Assembly (NCBI GenBank): GCA_046328335.1
Contig: JAXLWU010000012.1
Span: 62,001 to 126,000, forward strand
Direction of reading: 5' to 3'
DNA length: 64,000 nt
From: JACCXM01 sp046328335
GTDB lineage: Bacteria > Chloroflexota > Chloroflexia > Thermomicrobiales > UBA6265
Position 1 is the stretch's first letter. The number at the start of each line of letters is the position of its first letter. Of this stretch, positions 24,701-33,237 are shown in pieces. A program made the translations under genes and the position numbers. The notes under the pieces were generated by a model. That model did no database searches. It saw nothing but the letters and a program-made list of their open reading frames with translations, and had not been told where the DNA came from.

Positions 24701-26668
24701 TTGACGGTCGAAGAGACGGTCGAACCGAAGCCGGCGCCACGCCGCCGGGTATCTCGCGCTCGCGTCACGCCGGAGGCGGCGGTCGAGGAGCCAGCGCAGG
24801 GGGATGGCGTGGGCGCCATCGCCGTGGCTGAGGCTCCGCAGGAAGTCGCCGAGGCCCCGCCTGCGAAGCCAGCCGCATCGCGCTCATCGCGATCACGCGC
24901 GGCTAGCAAGGCGATTGTCGCGGACGAGATCACCCCGGCGCCGGAACCGACGCCGACGGTCGAGGTTCCCTCCGCCACTGTCGCTCCCGAATTGCCCATT
25001 GCCGCGGAAGCGACGCCGATCGCTCCGCCGATCGCTCCGCCGATACCGCCGCCCACCCCGCCGGTCGAAGACGCTGCGCCGCAGGTCGAGCGGTCCGCCG
25101 AGCCGCAGAGCGCGCCTTCGCTCACCGCCCCCGAAAACCTCACGCCGGAGGCGATTGGCGAATTCCTGCTCGATCCCCGGTCGGAATTCGGCACGCGGTC
25201 GCGGAGTCGTGACTCCCGGCGCGGACGCGACCGGAACGCGACCTCGCGGCCGCCTACGCCTGAGCGCGGCAGCAACGGCGCGGAACGGAACACGCCAGAT
25301 GGCCGCGACAACCGCTACCCGTCCTATCAGCAGCCTCGCCCGCGAAACGGCGCGACCTACCAGCAGCCCCAGTCGCAACCACAGCCGCAACAGCAACAAC
25401 AGCGAAGTGGTCCGCCCCACATCACCATTGCCGAACTCGATGCCAAGACGCCGGAAGAACTCGCGGAAATGGCGCGCGAGTTGGAGATTCCCACCTTCCA
25501 GCGGCTGCCGCGGCCGGAGCAGATGGTTCGCCTGTTGCGGGCGCAGACCGAGAAAGACGGCCAGATCTTTGGTGATGGCATCCTCGAGATCATCGAGGAC
25601 GGCTTTGGCTTCCTGCGCGGACCGCGCTTCCTGCCCGGCCCCGACGACATCTACGTCTCACAGTCCCAGATTCGCCGTTTTGGTCTACGAACCGGTGATC
25701 GGGTCAGCGGGCAGGTCCGGCCGCCCAAAGACAACGAGAAGTTCTTCAGCCTGTTGCGCGTCGAGGCGGTCAACGGGATCGATCCCGAGACGGCGCGGCG
25801 GCGTCCCTCGTTCGATACGCTGACGCCCATCTTCCCGCTCGAACTCGTCAACCTGGAGACGGCGCCGAACATTCTCTCCACCCGGTTGCTCAATCTGGTG
25901 GCCCCGATCGGGCGCGGGCAACGTGGCCTGATCGTCTCGCCGCCGAAAGCCGGCAAGACGATGCTGCTGAAGTCGATCGCCAACGGCATCAGCACCAATT
26001 GTCCCGATATTCATCTCATGGTCTGCCTTATCGGCGAGCGCCCGGAAGAGGTCACCGACATGCGCCGCTCGATCGAGGGTGAGGTGATCTCCTCGACCTT
26101 CGACGAGCCGGTCGAGGATCACACCAAGGTGGCCGAGATGGCGCTCGAGCGCGCCAAGCGCCTCGTCGAGGGCGGCCGCGACGTGGTGATCCTGCTCGAT
26201 TCCATCACCCGCCTCGCGCGCGCGTACAACCTTGCGGTCCCCCCGAGCGGCCGCACCCTCTCCGGCGGTATTGACCCTGTCGCCCTCTACCCGCCGAAGC
26301 GCTTTTTCGGCGCGGCGCGCAACATCGAGGGTGGCGGCAGCCTGACGATCGTCTCGACCTGTCTCATCGATACCGGCAGCCGCATGGACGACGTCATTTA
26401 CGAGGAATTCAAGGGCACCGGCAACATGGAGTTGCATCTCGACCGCAAACTGGCCGAGCGGCGGATCTACCCGTCGATCGACATCCAGCGTTCGGGTACC
26501 CGCCGGGAAGAACTGCTCCTCGACGAGTCGACGCTGCGTCAGGTCTGGACGATGCGCCGGATGGTTTCGATGCTGGGCGGAAGCGAAGGAACGGAACTGG
26601 TGCTCGGCCGTCTCGCCAAGACGCAATCGAATCAGGAATTCCTGGAGACTCTCAACCGCGATATCTGA
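24701..26668 (+). CDS. rho: Transcription termination factor Rho
   Basis: A 655-residue Rho, the hexameric RNA helicase that ends transcription. The standard core begins near residue 240 (ITIAELDAKTPEELAEMARE). It continues with the RNA-binding cold-shock-like fold (GDGILEIIEDGFGFLRG), Walker A (PPKAGKT), Walker B (DVVILLDSITR) and the Q and R loops near the C-terminus. The first 240 residues are an extension rich in Pro, Ala, Glu and Arg. They end in a Gln-rich run (YQQPQSQPQPQQQQQRSG, about 218-236). Similar extensions in high-GC bacteria bind RNA or drive condensates. TTG start with GGAGGG eight bases upstream. Single gene. Confidence 0.97.
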   Translation: MTVEETVEPKPAPRRRVSRARVTPEAAVEEPAQGDGVGAIAVAEAPQEVAEAPPAKPAASRSSRSRAASKAIVADEITPAPEPTPTVEVPSATVAPELPIAAEATPIAPPIAPPIPPPTPPVEDAAPQVERSAEPQSAPSLTAPENLTPEAIGEFLLDPRSEFGTRSRSRDSRRGRDRNATSRPPTPERGSNGAERNTPDGRDNRYPSYQQPRPRNGATYQQPQSQPQPQQQQQRSGPPHITIAELDAKTPEELAEMARELEIPTFQRLPRPEQMVRLLRAQTEKDGQIFGDGILEIIEDGFGFLRGPRFLPGPDDIYVSQSQIRRFGLRTGDRVSGQVRPPKDNEKFFSLLRVEAVNGIDPETARRRPSFDTLTPIFPLELVNLETAPNILSTRLLNLVAPIGRGQRGLIVSPPKAGKTMLLKSIANGISTNCPDIHLMVCLIGERPEEVTDMRRSIEGEVISSTFDEPVEDHTKVAEMALERAKRLVEGGRDVVILLDSITRLARAYNLAVPPSGRTLSGGIDPVALYPPKRFFGAARNIEGGGSLTIVSTCLIDTGSRMDDVIYEEFKGTGNMELHLDRKLAERRIYPSIDIQRSGTRREELLLDESTLRQVWTMRRMVSMLGGSEGTELVLGRLAKTQSNQEFLETLNRDI

Positions 26669-26709
26669 TACCGACTGCGGATACCCACTGCCGTGTACTT
26701 ATGGAATGC

Positions 26710-26881
26710 AACCTCACCCCAACCCTGGCTCCCTCCCAAGCCTCCCTCCCTGGAGGGAGGAGTCCCCTGTCGAGCCGGGAGAGGGGCTCTTGGCCGCCTC
26801 GCGGCCGCACCGAGACCACACGAACGCCTGATGACGGTCGTACCTCCCCTTGTGAGGTCGAGCCGGGAGAGGGGCTTTTGG
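26710..26881. terminator. Terminator-like repeats after rho
   Basis: The block begins with CTCACCCCAACCCTGG and contains inverted GGAGGG/CCCTCC segments (about 26738-26764). GAGCCGGGAGAGGGGCT followed by CTTTTGG-like tails occurs near 26775-26800 and 26860-26881. The same wording recurs at 28295, 61590 and 62098, where clean hairpins followed by T-runs form. It probably ends rho transcription. Confidence 0.5.
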
Positions 26882-26941
26882 CCGCCTGTTCGCATTGCGA
26901 GCGCGGGGACCGACCCGACCTTATAGCGGCGCGCGAACGAT

Positions 26942-27026
26942 GTATCGTTCCGAGCCGCGGCGAGGAATCTCGTCGGTCACCGGTGATGGCAACCACGCCG
27001 AGGTCCCTCCTACGTCGGGACGACAC
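26942..27026 (+). repeat. Two-module dispersed repeat (reference copy)
   Basis: Module A (CGTTCCGAGCCGCGGCGAGG, then AATCTCG) and module B (GAGGTCCCTCC, then GTCGGGACGACAC) are separated by about 30 variable bases. Copies lie at 20173, 28182, 41931, 43604 and 53672, in both orientations and always between genes. No coding capacity or transposase is attached. They resemble small non-autonomous repeats. Confidence 0.75.
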
Positions 27027-27088
27027 CGATCGCGTTCGTCCGAACGACACAATTTCTACACGTCGCTCTCGCTGCACGCCCCCGTTCG

Positions 27089-28024
27089 TCAGTGTGCCGG
27101 TCGTGCGGGGACGTAGGTCCGGGCGAGTTCCGTGAAGCAGTCCATGGCATCGGTCATGACGATGTAGGTTTTGCCGGGAACGGTCGAGGCCGCGCCGTGA
27201 TTCCCATCCTTGTCAACCGCAACGATGTTGACTTCGCTCCAGTAGGCATCTTCCAATCGGTGCAGGTCCTCGGCGGAGAGGCGCAATGCTTCGGTGAGCG
27301 ATTTGCCACAGCGCATGAAGGTGACGACGCTGTGCGCCGTGCACAGCCGCTGCGCCATTTCACCGCGCCCGGTGCACGCCGCGGCCCCGAAGCGATTGTC
27401 GGCGTAGTTGCCGGCGCCGATGATCGGCGAGTCCCCGACGCGGCCAGGGAACTTCCATGCCCAGCCCGATGTGCTGACGCCGCAGGCCAGGTTGCCTTCA
27501 GCATCGCGCGCGATCACGTTGACCGTGCCGTGGGCGTCATGCGGCCGCTCCGGGTCCCGGCTGAGACGCGCCGCCAACTCGCGTACCTTCGTCTGGTAGG
27601 CGCTCATGCCGCTCTCGCCTTCCATCCGGGAGGCCCAGACATCCCGCGCCTCCGGCGTGAGCAGGTCGCGTGGCGCCAACCCCAGTTCGGCGGCCAGTCG
27701 CGCCGCCCCGCCGCCAGCGATCAGCACGTGAGGCAGACCATCCATGACCGCCCGAGCAAGATCGATCGCGTCCTGATAACCCTGGAGCGCGGCCACCGCG
27801 CCAGTTGCGAGGTTCCGGCCATCCATGATGCTGGCGTCCAGTTCGACCTCGCCGAGGGCATTCGGCAGCCCGCTATACCCGACCGAATGATCCTCCGGGT
27901 TTGCTTCGACCAGGCGGATGGTGGCGGTAACCGCGTCCAGGGCAGACCCCCCGGCGCGCAAGACTGCCATTCCGTCGGCAATGCCGACCCCGGCGTTGGT
28001 ACTGGCCACGATCAGTAGAGTCAC
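27089..28024 (-). CDS. N4-(beta-N-acetylglucosaminyl)-L-asparaginase family Ntn hydrolase
   Basis: A 311-residue N-terminal-nucleophile hydrolase of the asparaginase-2/glycosylasparaginase family. The precursor should cut itself before the Thr in DAHGTVNVIARD (near residue 148), giving alpha and beta chains. GDSPIIGAGNYAD and CTGRGE are the substrate-loop signatures. Members split aspartyl-glucosamine or isoaspartyl peptides; which one cannot be decided here. The GTG at 28024 has GAGGAG nine bases upstream; the frame is open to 28087 without signals. No signal peptide was seen. It is flanked on both sides by dispersed repeats. Confidence 0.88.
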   Translation of the reverse strand: MTLLIVASTNAGVGIADGMAVLRAGGSALDAVTATIRLVEANPEDHSVGYSGLPNALGEVELDASIMDGRNLATGAVAALQGYQDAIDLARAVMDGLPHVLIAGGGAARLAAELGLAPRDLLTPEARDVWASRMEGESGMSAYQTKVRELAARLSRDPERPHDAHGTVNVIARDAEGNLACGVSTSGWAWKFPGRVGDSPIIGAGNYADNRFGAAACTGRGEMAQRLCTAHSVVTFMRCGKSLTEALRLSAEDLHRLEDAYWSEVNIVAVDKDGNHGAASTVPGKTYIVMTDAMDCFTELARTYVPARPAH

Positions 28025-28181
28025 CTTCTCGTTCTCCTCATGACGGTGTGTTTCACCCGGTTGAAGGTATCCGCTCGGGGCGGTCACCGCAAGCAGGTCG
28101 TGTCATGAGGAGGAGAGGAAACACCAGGTTCGGAAATTGCAGCGACGTACACCTGGTGTGTCGTTCCGGCGAGCGTCATCG

Positions 28182-28266
28182 GTGTCGTCCCGACGCAGGA
28201 GGGACCTCGGCGTTAGCCGCGACCTGGACCGACGCCGAGATTCCTCGCCGCGGATCGGAACGACAC
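28182..28266 (-). repeat. Two-module dispersed repeat, inverted copy
   Basis: Same two modules as at 26942, in reverse orientation: GTGTCGTCCCGACGCAGGAG, then module A complement ending GGAACGACAC. Together with the copy at 26942 it frames the asparaginase-family gene as an inverted pair. Confidence 0.75.
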
Positions 28267-28294
28267 GTTTCCCACGCCCGCAATGCAAACAGAC

Positions 28295-28375
28295 GACCAA
28301 AAGCCCCTCTCCTGGCTCGACGGGGGACTCCTCCCTCCAGGGAGGGAGGCTTGGGAGGGAGCCAGGGTTGGGGTG
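28295..28375 (-). terminator. Terminator-like repeat after the AIR-synthase-like gene
   Basis: In the minus direction the element reads as a G/C-rich hairpin region (GGAGGGAGGC with its complement CCTCCCTCCAGG) ending in AGAGGGGCTTTTGG. It is the inverted form of the element at 26710. The gap 28025-28454 holds only this and the dispersed repeat. Confidence 0.5.
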
Positions 28376-28454
28376 AGGGCCAGCACGGCGAGACCGCCGT
28401 ACCTCCCCTTGTCAGCCCCCCGGGCAGGAGAGAGATTCGGGCGAGGGCCGCTTC

Positions 28455-29489
28455 CTACGCCGCGGTCTCGGCAAGCGCCCGGGCGACCTCGTCGACGGCG
28501 AATTCGGGCAGGGGGAGCAGGGCGCCGTCCTGCCGCATCGTCAATGACGCTGGATCGTCGGTCAGGTGGCCGATGAGGGTGACCGGGATCCCGGCCCGCT
28601 CCAGGTCCCGGGTGATGAACGGGACGGCGGCCGGGTCAGCGCCAATCAGCAGCGCGCCGGAGGCGAGCATGCCGAGGGGATCGAGTCCCATCGTTTCCGC
28701 GATCTCCCGCGTCTCGGCAAACAGGGGAATTGCATCGCGATCGACCTCCACGCCCAGGTTGGACGCGGCCGCGATCTCGCGAATCGCGTTGGCCAGACCG
28801 CCTTCAGTCGGATCGTGGAGCGCGGTCACGCCGCCTGCCTGGCGAGCGATTCCGGCGTCACGAACGACGGAAATGCCGGGATCGTGCAGCATCCGCGCCG
28901 CCACGGTAATGGTCGATTCACCAATCCGCGACGCCAGCCAGCCAGCGCGGTCCCGGGCCAGGAGCGCGGTCCCCTCGATGGCGATTCCCTTGGTCAGGAG
29001 AAGGGCATCTCCGGCCCGCGCCTGACCGGGCCGCACCAGTTCGTCTGCCGTTGCCTCGCCGAGCATCATCCCGATCAGGATGGGGTGATCGAGACCCTCG
29101 AGAATCTCGGTGTGGCCGCCGACCAGTTCCACGCCGCGGCGGCGGCAGGCCTCGCGCAGATCGTGGAAATCGCGCAGGACATCGGCCGGAGTGACGCCGT
29201 GAGGAAGGAGGCCGGTGACCAGCAGCCAACGCGGCATCGCGCCCATGCAGGCGATGTCGTTGGCGTTGACATCGACGAGGTGATCGGCGGCGCCCTGGGC
29301 GGCGAAGGTTATGGGATCGTTCTTGGCCACGATGACGCGGTCGCCAATCGCGATCGCCGCCGCATCGCGGCCGATCCCTGGTCCAACCAGCACATCCGGA
29401 TCGTCAGAGGTCTTGGGCAGCACCTTGCGCAGGAGCCAGGGTGGCAACTTGCCGGCTGGTAGGGGGGTGAGCATCAGGTCAGGCTTCAT
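28455..29489 (-). CDS. AIR synthase-related (HypE/ThiL/SelD superfamily) protein
   Basis: About 344 residues, with the two-domain PurM-like fold. The N-terminal domain carries GIGRDAAAIAIGD and VDVNANDIACMGAMPRWLL, the ATP and metal-binding signature of the superfamily. The C-terminal domain has HDPTEGGLANAIREIA, typical of the HypE branch. Relatives use ATP to activate a carbamoyl, selenide or thiamine phosphate group. The Cys tail of true HypE is missing, and no hydrogenase genes are near, so its reaction is unknown. ATG 29489 overlaps the xseB stop by 11 bases, which makes it part of the xse operon. Confidence 0.8.
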   Translation of the reverse strand: MKPDLMLTPLPAGKLPPWLLRKVLPKTSDDPDVLVGPGIGRDAAAIAIGDRVIVAKNDPITFAAQGAADHLVDVNANDIACMGAMPRWLLVTGLLPHGVTPADVLRDFHDLREACRRRGVELVGGHTEILEGLDHPILIGMMLGEATADELVRPGQARAGDALLLTKGIAIEGTALLARDRAGWLASRIGESTITVAARMLHDPGISVVRDAGIARQAGGVTALHDPTEGGLANAIREIAAASNLGVEVDRDAIPLFAETREIAETMGLDPLGMLASGALLIGADPAAVPFITRDLERAGIPVTLIGHLTDDPASLTMRQDGALLPLPEFAVDEVARALAETAA

Positions 29490-29763
29490 CGTCGTCCCAG
29501 TCGATCTCGCGCTCACCGATCATGCCGTAGGTCTGTTCCAGAATGCCGATCTGCAGTTCTGCTTGTTCGAGCAGTTGTCCGCAGCGGCGCGACAAGCCAA
29601 GACCTACTTCATACCACGTCAGCGTCTCGGCAAGCGTCAGTTTGCCCCGTTCGAGATGGTCCACCACCGCTTGCAAGGCGTCAAGGGCATCCTCGAAGGT
29701 GCCGCTGGTAATCAGCGATCGGGCATCATCAAGCGGCGGCGGCGTATCGAAGCGCTCGCTCAT
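29479..29763 (-). CDS. xseB: Exodeoxyribonuclease VII small subunit
   Basis: A 94-residue XseB of usual size, with the helical core FEDALDALQAVVDHLERGKL and LEQAELQIGIL. It binds the long arm of XseA. The ATG overlaps the xseA stop (ATGA), showing coupled translation. The acidic tail (DWDDDEA) overlaps the next gene. Confidence 0.93.
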   Translation of the reverse strand: MSERFDTPPPLDDARSLITSGTFEDALDALQAVVDHLERGKLTLAETLTWYEVGLGLSRRCGQLLEQAELQIGILEQTYGMIGEREIDWDDDEA

Positions 29764-30995
29764 GTCGTCCTGGCCGGAGTCGGGAGGAAGGCCGGTTGAA
29801 TGGAATCGACCGTGGCCGCGACCGTTCCGTCCCGAAGCACGGCCAACAACGACTCACCCCGCGCGATCTGGTCGACGCTGAATACCGAATGTCCGGTCCT
29901 GGCGTCTTCGAGCACCGCGTAGCCGCGAGCGAGAACGGCCGACGGATCGAGGGCTTGCAGGAGATCCGACGTGGCCGCGGCCTCGCGCTGGCGATGGCTC
30001 AGGCGGTGACCGAGGGCCACGCGTGCCCGCGTCGAGAGGTGGAGGAGGATATCCTCCTCGCGTTCCAGGGCGGCGCGGGGGCTTCTGGCCTGCAGGCGAA
30101 GCGAGAGACCCGTTGTGGAAGCGGCGCGCTCGGCTTGCAAGGATGCCCCGGCAACGGTCAGCCGCTCCTGCAGATCGATCAGTTGGGCGGCGAGATCGCG
30201 GAACGAGGGGACGCACAATTCCGCCGCCGCGGAAGGCGTCGGGGCGCTGAGGTCCGCCGCTTCCTCCGCCAGGGTCTGATCGGTCGCATGGCCGATCCCG
30301 GCGATGACCGGCACGTGGCAGGCGAAGATCGCGCGCACCACACGCTCGTCGTTGAAGGCGGCCAGATCATCGCTGGCGCCGCCACCGCGGGCGAGAATGA
30401 TCACCTCGGCCCGCTCGTCACGCTGCAGGGCTTCCAGCGCGGCCACGACACTCGTCGCCGCGCCGTCGCCCTGCACCTGAGCGGGCGAAAGGAGGAGGGC
30501 GGCGAGCGGGTAGCGGCGGCCGACGACCGACTGGATATCGTGCCAGGCGGCGCCGTGGGCGGAGGTCACCACCCCGATGACGCGCGGCCAGGGCGGGACC
30601 GGCCGTTTGCGGGAGGCGTCGAACAACCCCTCCGCGGCCAGCCGTTGCCGGAGATAGGCCAGTTCGAGCGCTGCCGCGCCGAGCCCGGCCGGTTGCAGTA
30701 GATCGACACTGAGTTGAACCGCGCCGGAGCGTGGGTAGACGGTCAATCCGCCATGCACCGCGACCTGATCGCCCGCTCTCGGCAGGTGCATCTGGCGCAG
30801 TGCCTGCCCGCGGAACATGACGCATTTGATGGCGCCATCCTCGTCGCGCAGGGTGAAGTAGCAGTGGCCCGCCGCGGAGCGGCTGAAATCGCTGATTTCA
30901 CCTTCCAGCCAGAGATCGGCGTAGAACGGATCGGACTCCAGCAGTTCGCGGAAGAGGTGAACGAACGCGCCGACCGGCAGAACCCGGCCGATCAC
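29760..30995 (-). CDS. xseA: Exodeoxyribonuclease VII large subunit
   Basis: A 411-residue XseA, full length. The N-terminal OB fold (about 1-100, with LWLEGEISDFSRSAAGHCYF) is followed by the catalytic domain (RVIGVVTSAHGAAWHDI, ILARGGGASDDLAAFND, IAGIGHATDQTL) and the long helical arm. Exonuclease VII degrades single-stranded DNA from both ends. The GTG start overlaps the accB stop (GTGA) and its own stop overlaps xseB. The operon order is accB, xseA, xseB, AIR-synthase-like. Confidence 0.95.
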   Translation of the reverse strand: MIGRVLPVGAFVHLFRELLESDPFYADLWLEGEISDFSRSAAGHCYFTLRDEDGAIKCVMFRGQALRQMHLPRAGDQVAVHGGLTVYPRSGAVQLSVDLLQPAGLGAAALELAYLRQRLAAEGLFDASRKRPVPPWPRVIGVVTSAHGAAWHDIQSVVGRRYPLAALLLSPAQVQGDGAATSVVAALEALQRDERAEVIILARGGGASDDLAAFNDERVVRAIFACHVPVIAGIGHATDQTLAEEAADLSAPTPSAAAELCVPSFRDLAAQLIDLQERLTVAGASLQAERAASTTGLSLRLQARSPRAALEREEDILLHLSTRARVALGHRLSHRQREAAATSDLLQALDPSAVLARGYAVLEDARTGHSVFSVDQIARGESLLAVLRDGTVAATVDSIQPAFLPTPARTT

Positions 30996-31411
30996 AAGCG
31001 ATCGACCGGCCCGAGCGCCAGCCTGACCAGTGGCGAGCCGTATTCGACCGGTTGCCCGTTGCTGGCCAGGATCGCCGCCACCGTTCCGGAGCGGTCGGCC
31101 GCGATCTCGTTCATGATCTTCATCGCTTCGATGATGCCGATCGTCTGCCCGGCGACGATCTGATCGCCGGGGGAAATGAATGGCGGCGAGCCGGGAGTCG
31201 CCGCGGTGTAGAAGGTCCCGACCATCGGCGCGCTGATGGTGTGCTCGGGGGCGCCGGTCTGGGCTGGCTCGGGATCCGCGGGGCGAGGGGAGCCCGCGAG
31301 CAGGGGCACGCCGCCGATTTCCCGCCGCAGGCGCACGGTGAGTGCGCCGAACGCGAGATCGAGTTCGGCCACGTCCGACTCGCGCATGACGGCGGCCAGG
31401 GACCGCACCAT
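30992..31411 (-). CDS. accB: Biotin carboxyl carrier protein of acetyl-CoA carboxylase
   Basis: At least 139 residues. The biotinyl domain (about 60-135) has the biotin-lysine motif EAMKIMNE and the thumb-like APMVGTFYTA. It carries carboxybiotin between AccC and AccDA. A normal accC is not adjacent. The ATG at 31411 lacks a ribosome site. Upstream the same frame stays open, and an ATT at 31486 has GGAGG exactly seven bases before it. A start there would give 164 residues, with a helix (SPGQIAAMVRSLAAVM) usual in AccB N-termini. An AUU start is rare, so this is left as an alternative. Confidence 0.9.
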   Translation of the reverse strand: MVRSLAAVMRESDVAELDLAFGALTVRLRREIGGVPLLAGSPRPADPEPAQTGAPEHTISAPMVGTFYTAATPGSPPFISPGDQIVAGQTIGIIEAMKIMNEIAADRSGTVAAILASNGQPVEYGSPLVRLALGPVDRL

Positions 31412-31510
31412 GGCGGCGATTTGCCCGGGAGACGACGGCGGGCCGTCGCCTAGCTCGGGTTCGTCTGTTGGGTGCTCTCTGTGAATGCGAACACCTCCGT
31501 TATGAGAGAC

Positions 31511-31570
31511 GGGCGACGCAGGCGTCGCCCCTACGGCCCGCGTACGGTAGGGGCGACGCCTGCGTCGCCC
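31511..31570. repeat. Perfect 24-bp inverted repeat
   Basis: Arms 31511-31534 and 31547-31570 (GGGCGACGCAGGCGTCGCCC plus CTAC and its complement) are exact inverted copies with a 12-base spacer. The arm is itself near-palindromic. Related copies occur at 33794 and, diverged, at 21375. It lies between efp and accB and may act as a terminator or a mobile palindromic unit. Confidence 0.75.
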
Positions 31571-31584
31571 GCTTCACGGATCCC

Positions 31585-32145
31585 CTAACTCACCCGCTCG
31601 ATGTACTCGCCGGTGCGGGTATCGACCTTGAGCGTGTCGCCGATATTGACGAAAAGCGGCACGCTGACGACCAGCCCCGTCTCCAGGGTGGCCGGTTTGG
31701 TGGCGCCGCTGGCGGTGTCGCCCTTGAGACCGGGATCGGTGTCGGTCACGCTCAGGGTGACCGCGGGCGGCAATTCGATGTCGATCGGCTCGCCGTTGTA
31801 CGTGAGCAGGTCGACGACGTCGTTCTCGCGGATGAAGCGCGCCGTGTCGCCCATGGTGTCATCGTTCAGTACGATCTGCTCGAACGATTCGGTGTCCATG
31901 AAATGGCGCTGATCGCCATCAGCGTAGAGATATTGGACATGTTGCCGCTCGAGGCGAACCTGGGGGAATTTGGCGCCCGCCTGCACCGTGTGCTGGGTCA
32001 GCGAACCGGTGCGCAGGTCACGCAGCGTCATCCGCACCTGAGCGGAGCCGCGCCCCTGCTTGTTGTGCTGAAAATCGACCACCTTGACCAGCCGGCCATC
32101 GAGATCGAAGGTCAGACCCTTTCGCAAATCTCCTGTATCGATCAT
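31585..32145 (-). CDS. efp: Elongation factor P
   Basis: A 186-residue EF-P with three beta-barrel domains, normal length. It rescues ribosomes stalled at polyproline. The tip of domain I reads HNKQGRGSAQV where most EF-Ps read KPGKG. So the residue that is modified in many bacteria is an arginine here, and the preceding proline is Gln. Arginine is found in the EarP-rhamnosylated type, but no earP or epmA is in this window. The ATG at 32145 has a weak upstream purine site. It follows the peptidase gene by 15 bases in the aroQ-pepQ-efp cluster. Confidence 0.95.
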   Translation of the reverse strand: MIDTGDLRKGLTFDLDGRLVKVVDFQHNKQGRGSAQVRMTLRDLRTGSLTQHTVQAGAKFPQVRLERQHVQYLYADGDQRHFMDTESFEQIVLNDDTMGDTARFIRENDVVDLLTYNGEPIDIELPPAVTLSVTDTDPGLKGDTASGATKPATLETGLVVSVPLFVNIGDTLKVDTRTGEYIERVS

Positions 32146-32160
32146 CTGCTGCGTTTTCTC

Positions 32161-33237
32161 CTACTTCGGCGCCGCCGAAAGCACGTCGAGTCCATCGTCG
32201 GTCACGACGGCCAGATCTTCGATGCGGATCCCGCCCCAATCCTCGAAATAGATGCCCGGCTCGATGGTCACGATCTCCCCTGGTCGCAGCACGTCTTCCG
32301 ACGATGCCCCGAGCGATGGCCACTCGTGAACGTTCAGCCCGACGCCGTGCCCCAGCCCGTGAATGAGCTGCGCTTCGAACCCCTCGGCAATGAGCGCGTC
32401 GCGCGCGATTGCATCCGCTTCCTTGCCGGTCATTCCAGCGCGGATGCTTCGCAACGCCGTCTCCTGCACCGCCAACAGCGTATTGTATCGGGAGCGGTAC
32501 TCCGGTGACGGCTCGCCGAGCCAGATGGTGCGTGTCAAGTCTGCGCAATAGCCGTCGACCGCGGCGCCCATATCGATGACGATGGGCTCACCTGCCGCGA
32601 TCGGGCGATCGGTCGGGTTGTGGTGCGGCCGGGCGCCGTGCGGACCTGCCCCGACGATGGTGTCGAACCCTGGACTGTCGGCGCCGAGTTCTCGCATCAG
32701 CACCGCGATGCGCCAGACCAGTTCCCGCTCCGTCACCCCCGGTTGCAGGTTCTCGGTGGCGGCGACAAAGGCGGCGTCGGTGATCTGTGCCGCCCTGGCG
32801 ATGGCGGCGATCTCGGACGGCTCTTTCACCCGCCGCAGTTCGTGCACCGCCTCCCCGGCGGGGACGAACGTGACATCGCCTGCCTTCTCCTGGATCTTCC
32901 GGTAGTCGGCAACGGGCATCGCGAGGTCTTCGAAGAGCATCCGCCGGATGCCGCGCTCGTTCAGGTTTTCCCCGAGCACCGCCTGCCAGGGCCGGCCCCA
33001 GGAGGCGGTGGCGACACCGTCGCGGGCTTCGGCCATGGCCCAGGGCAGATTGGTCGGGCTGGTATGGAGGGTCGCCTCGGCAAGGGTAACCAGCACGTAG
33101 CCAGCCGATTCGTCCGGCGCGTGGTCGGCATCCGAGAAGCCGCTGAAATAGCGCCGGTTGTTGGGGTGACTGATCAGCGCCGCATCGACGTCATGTTCGG
33201 CCATCACGTGGCGCAAGCGGTCGAGGCGGTCAGTCAT
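32161..33237 (-). CDS. Xaa-Pro peptidase, M24B family
   Basis: A 358-residue aminopeptidase P/prolidase-like enzyme. The dimetal ligands are present: two Asp in VIDMGAAVDGYCADLTRT, His in HGLGHGVGLNVHE, Glu in IEPGIY and Glu in IRIEDLAVV. The N-terminal creatinase-like domain covers about 1-120. It cuts before or after proline in short peptides. The ATG overlaps the aroQ stop (ATGA). The gene lies directly before efp, an arrangement found in many bacteria. Confidence 0.93.
   Translation of the reverse strand: MTDRLDRLRHVMAEHDVDAALISHPNNRRYFSGFSDADHAPDESAGYVLVTLAEATLHTSPTNLPWAMAEARDGVATASWGRPWQAVLGENLNERGIRRMLFEDLAMPVADYRKIQEKAGDVTFVPAGEAVHELRRVKEPSEIAAIARAAQITDAAFVAATENLQPGVTERELVWRIAVLMRELGADSPGFDTIVGAGPHGARPHHNPTDRPIAAGEPIVIDMGAAVDGYCADLTRTIWLGEPSPEYRSRYNTLLAVQETALRSIRAGMTGKEADAIARDALIAEGFEAQLIHGLGHGVGLNVHEWPSLGASSEDVLRPGEIVTIEPGIYFEDWGGIRIEDLAVVTDDGLDVLSAAPK

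Noticed and set aside
25685..26626. Antisense frame opposite rho
   Set aside because: Shadow of a strongly conserved gene, with no independent signals.
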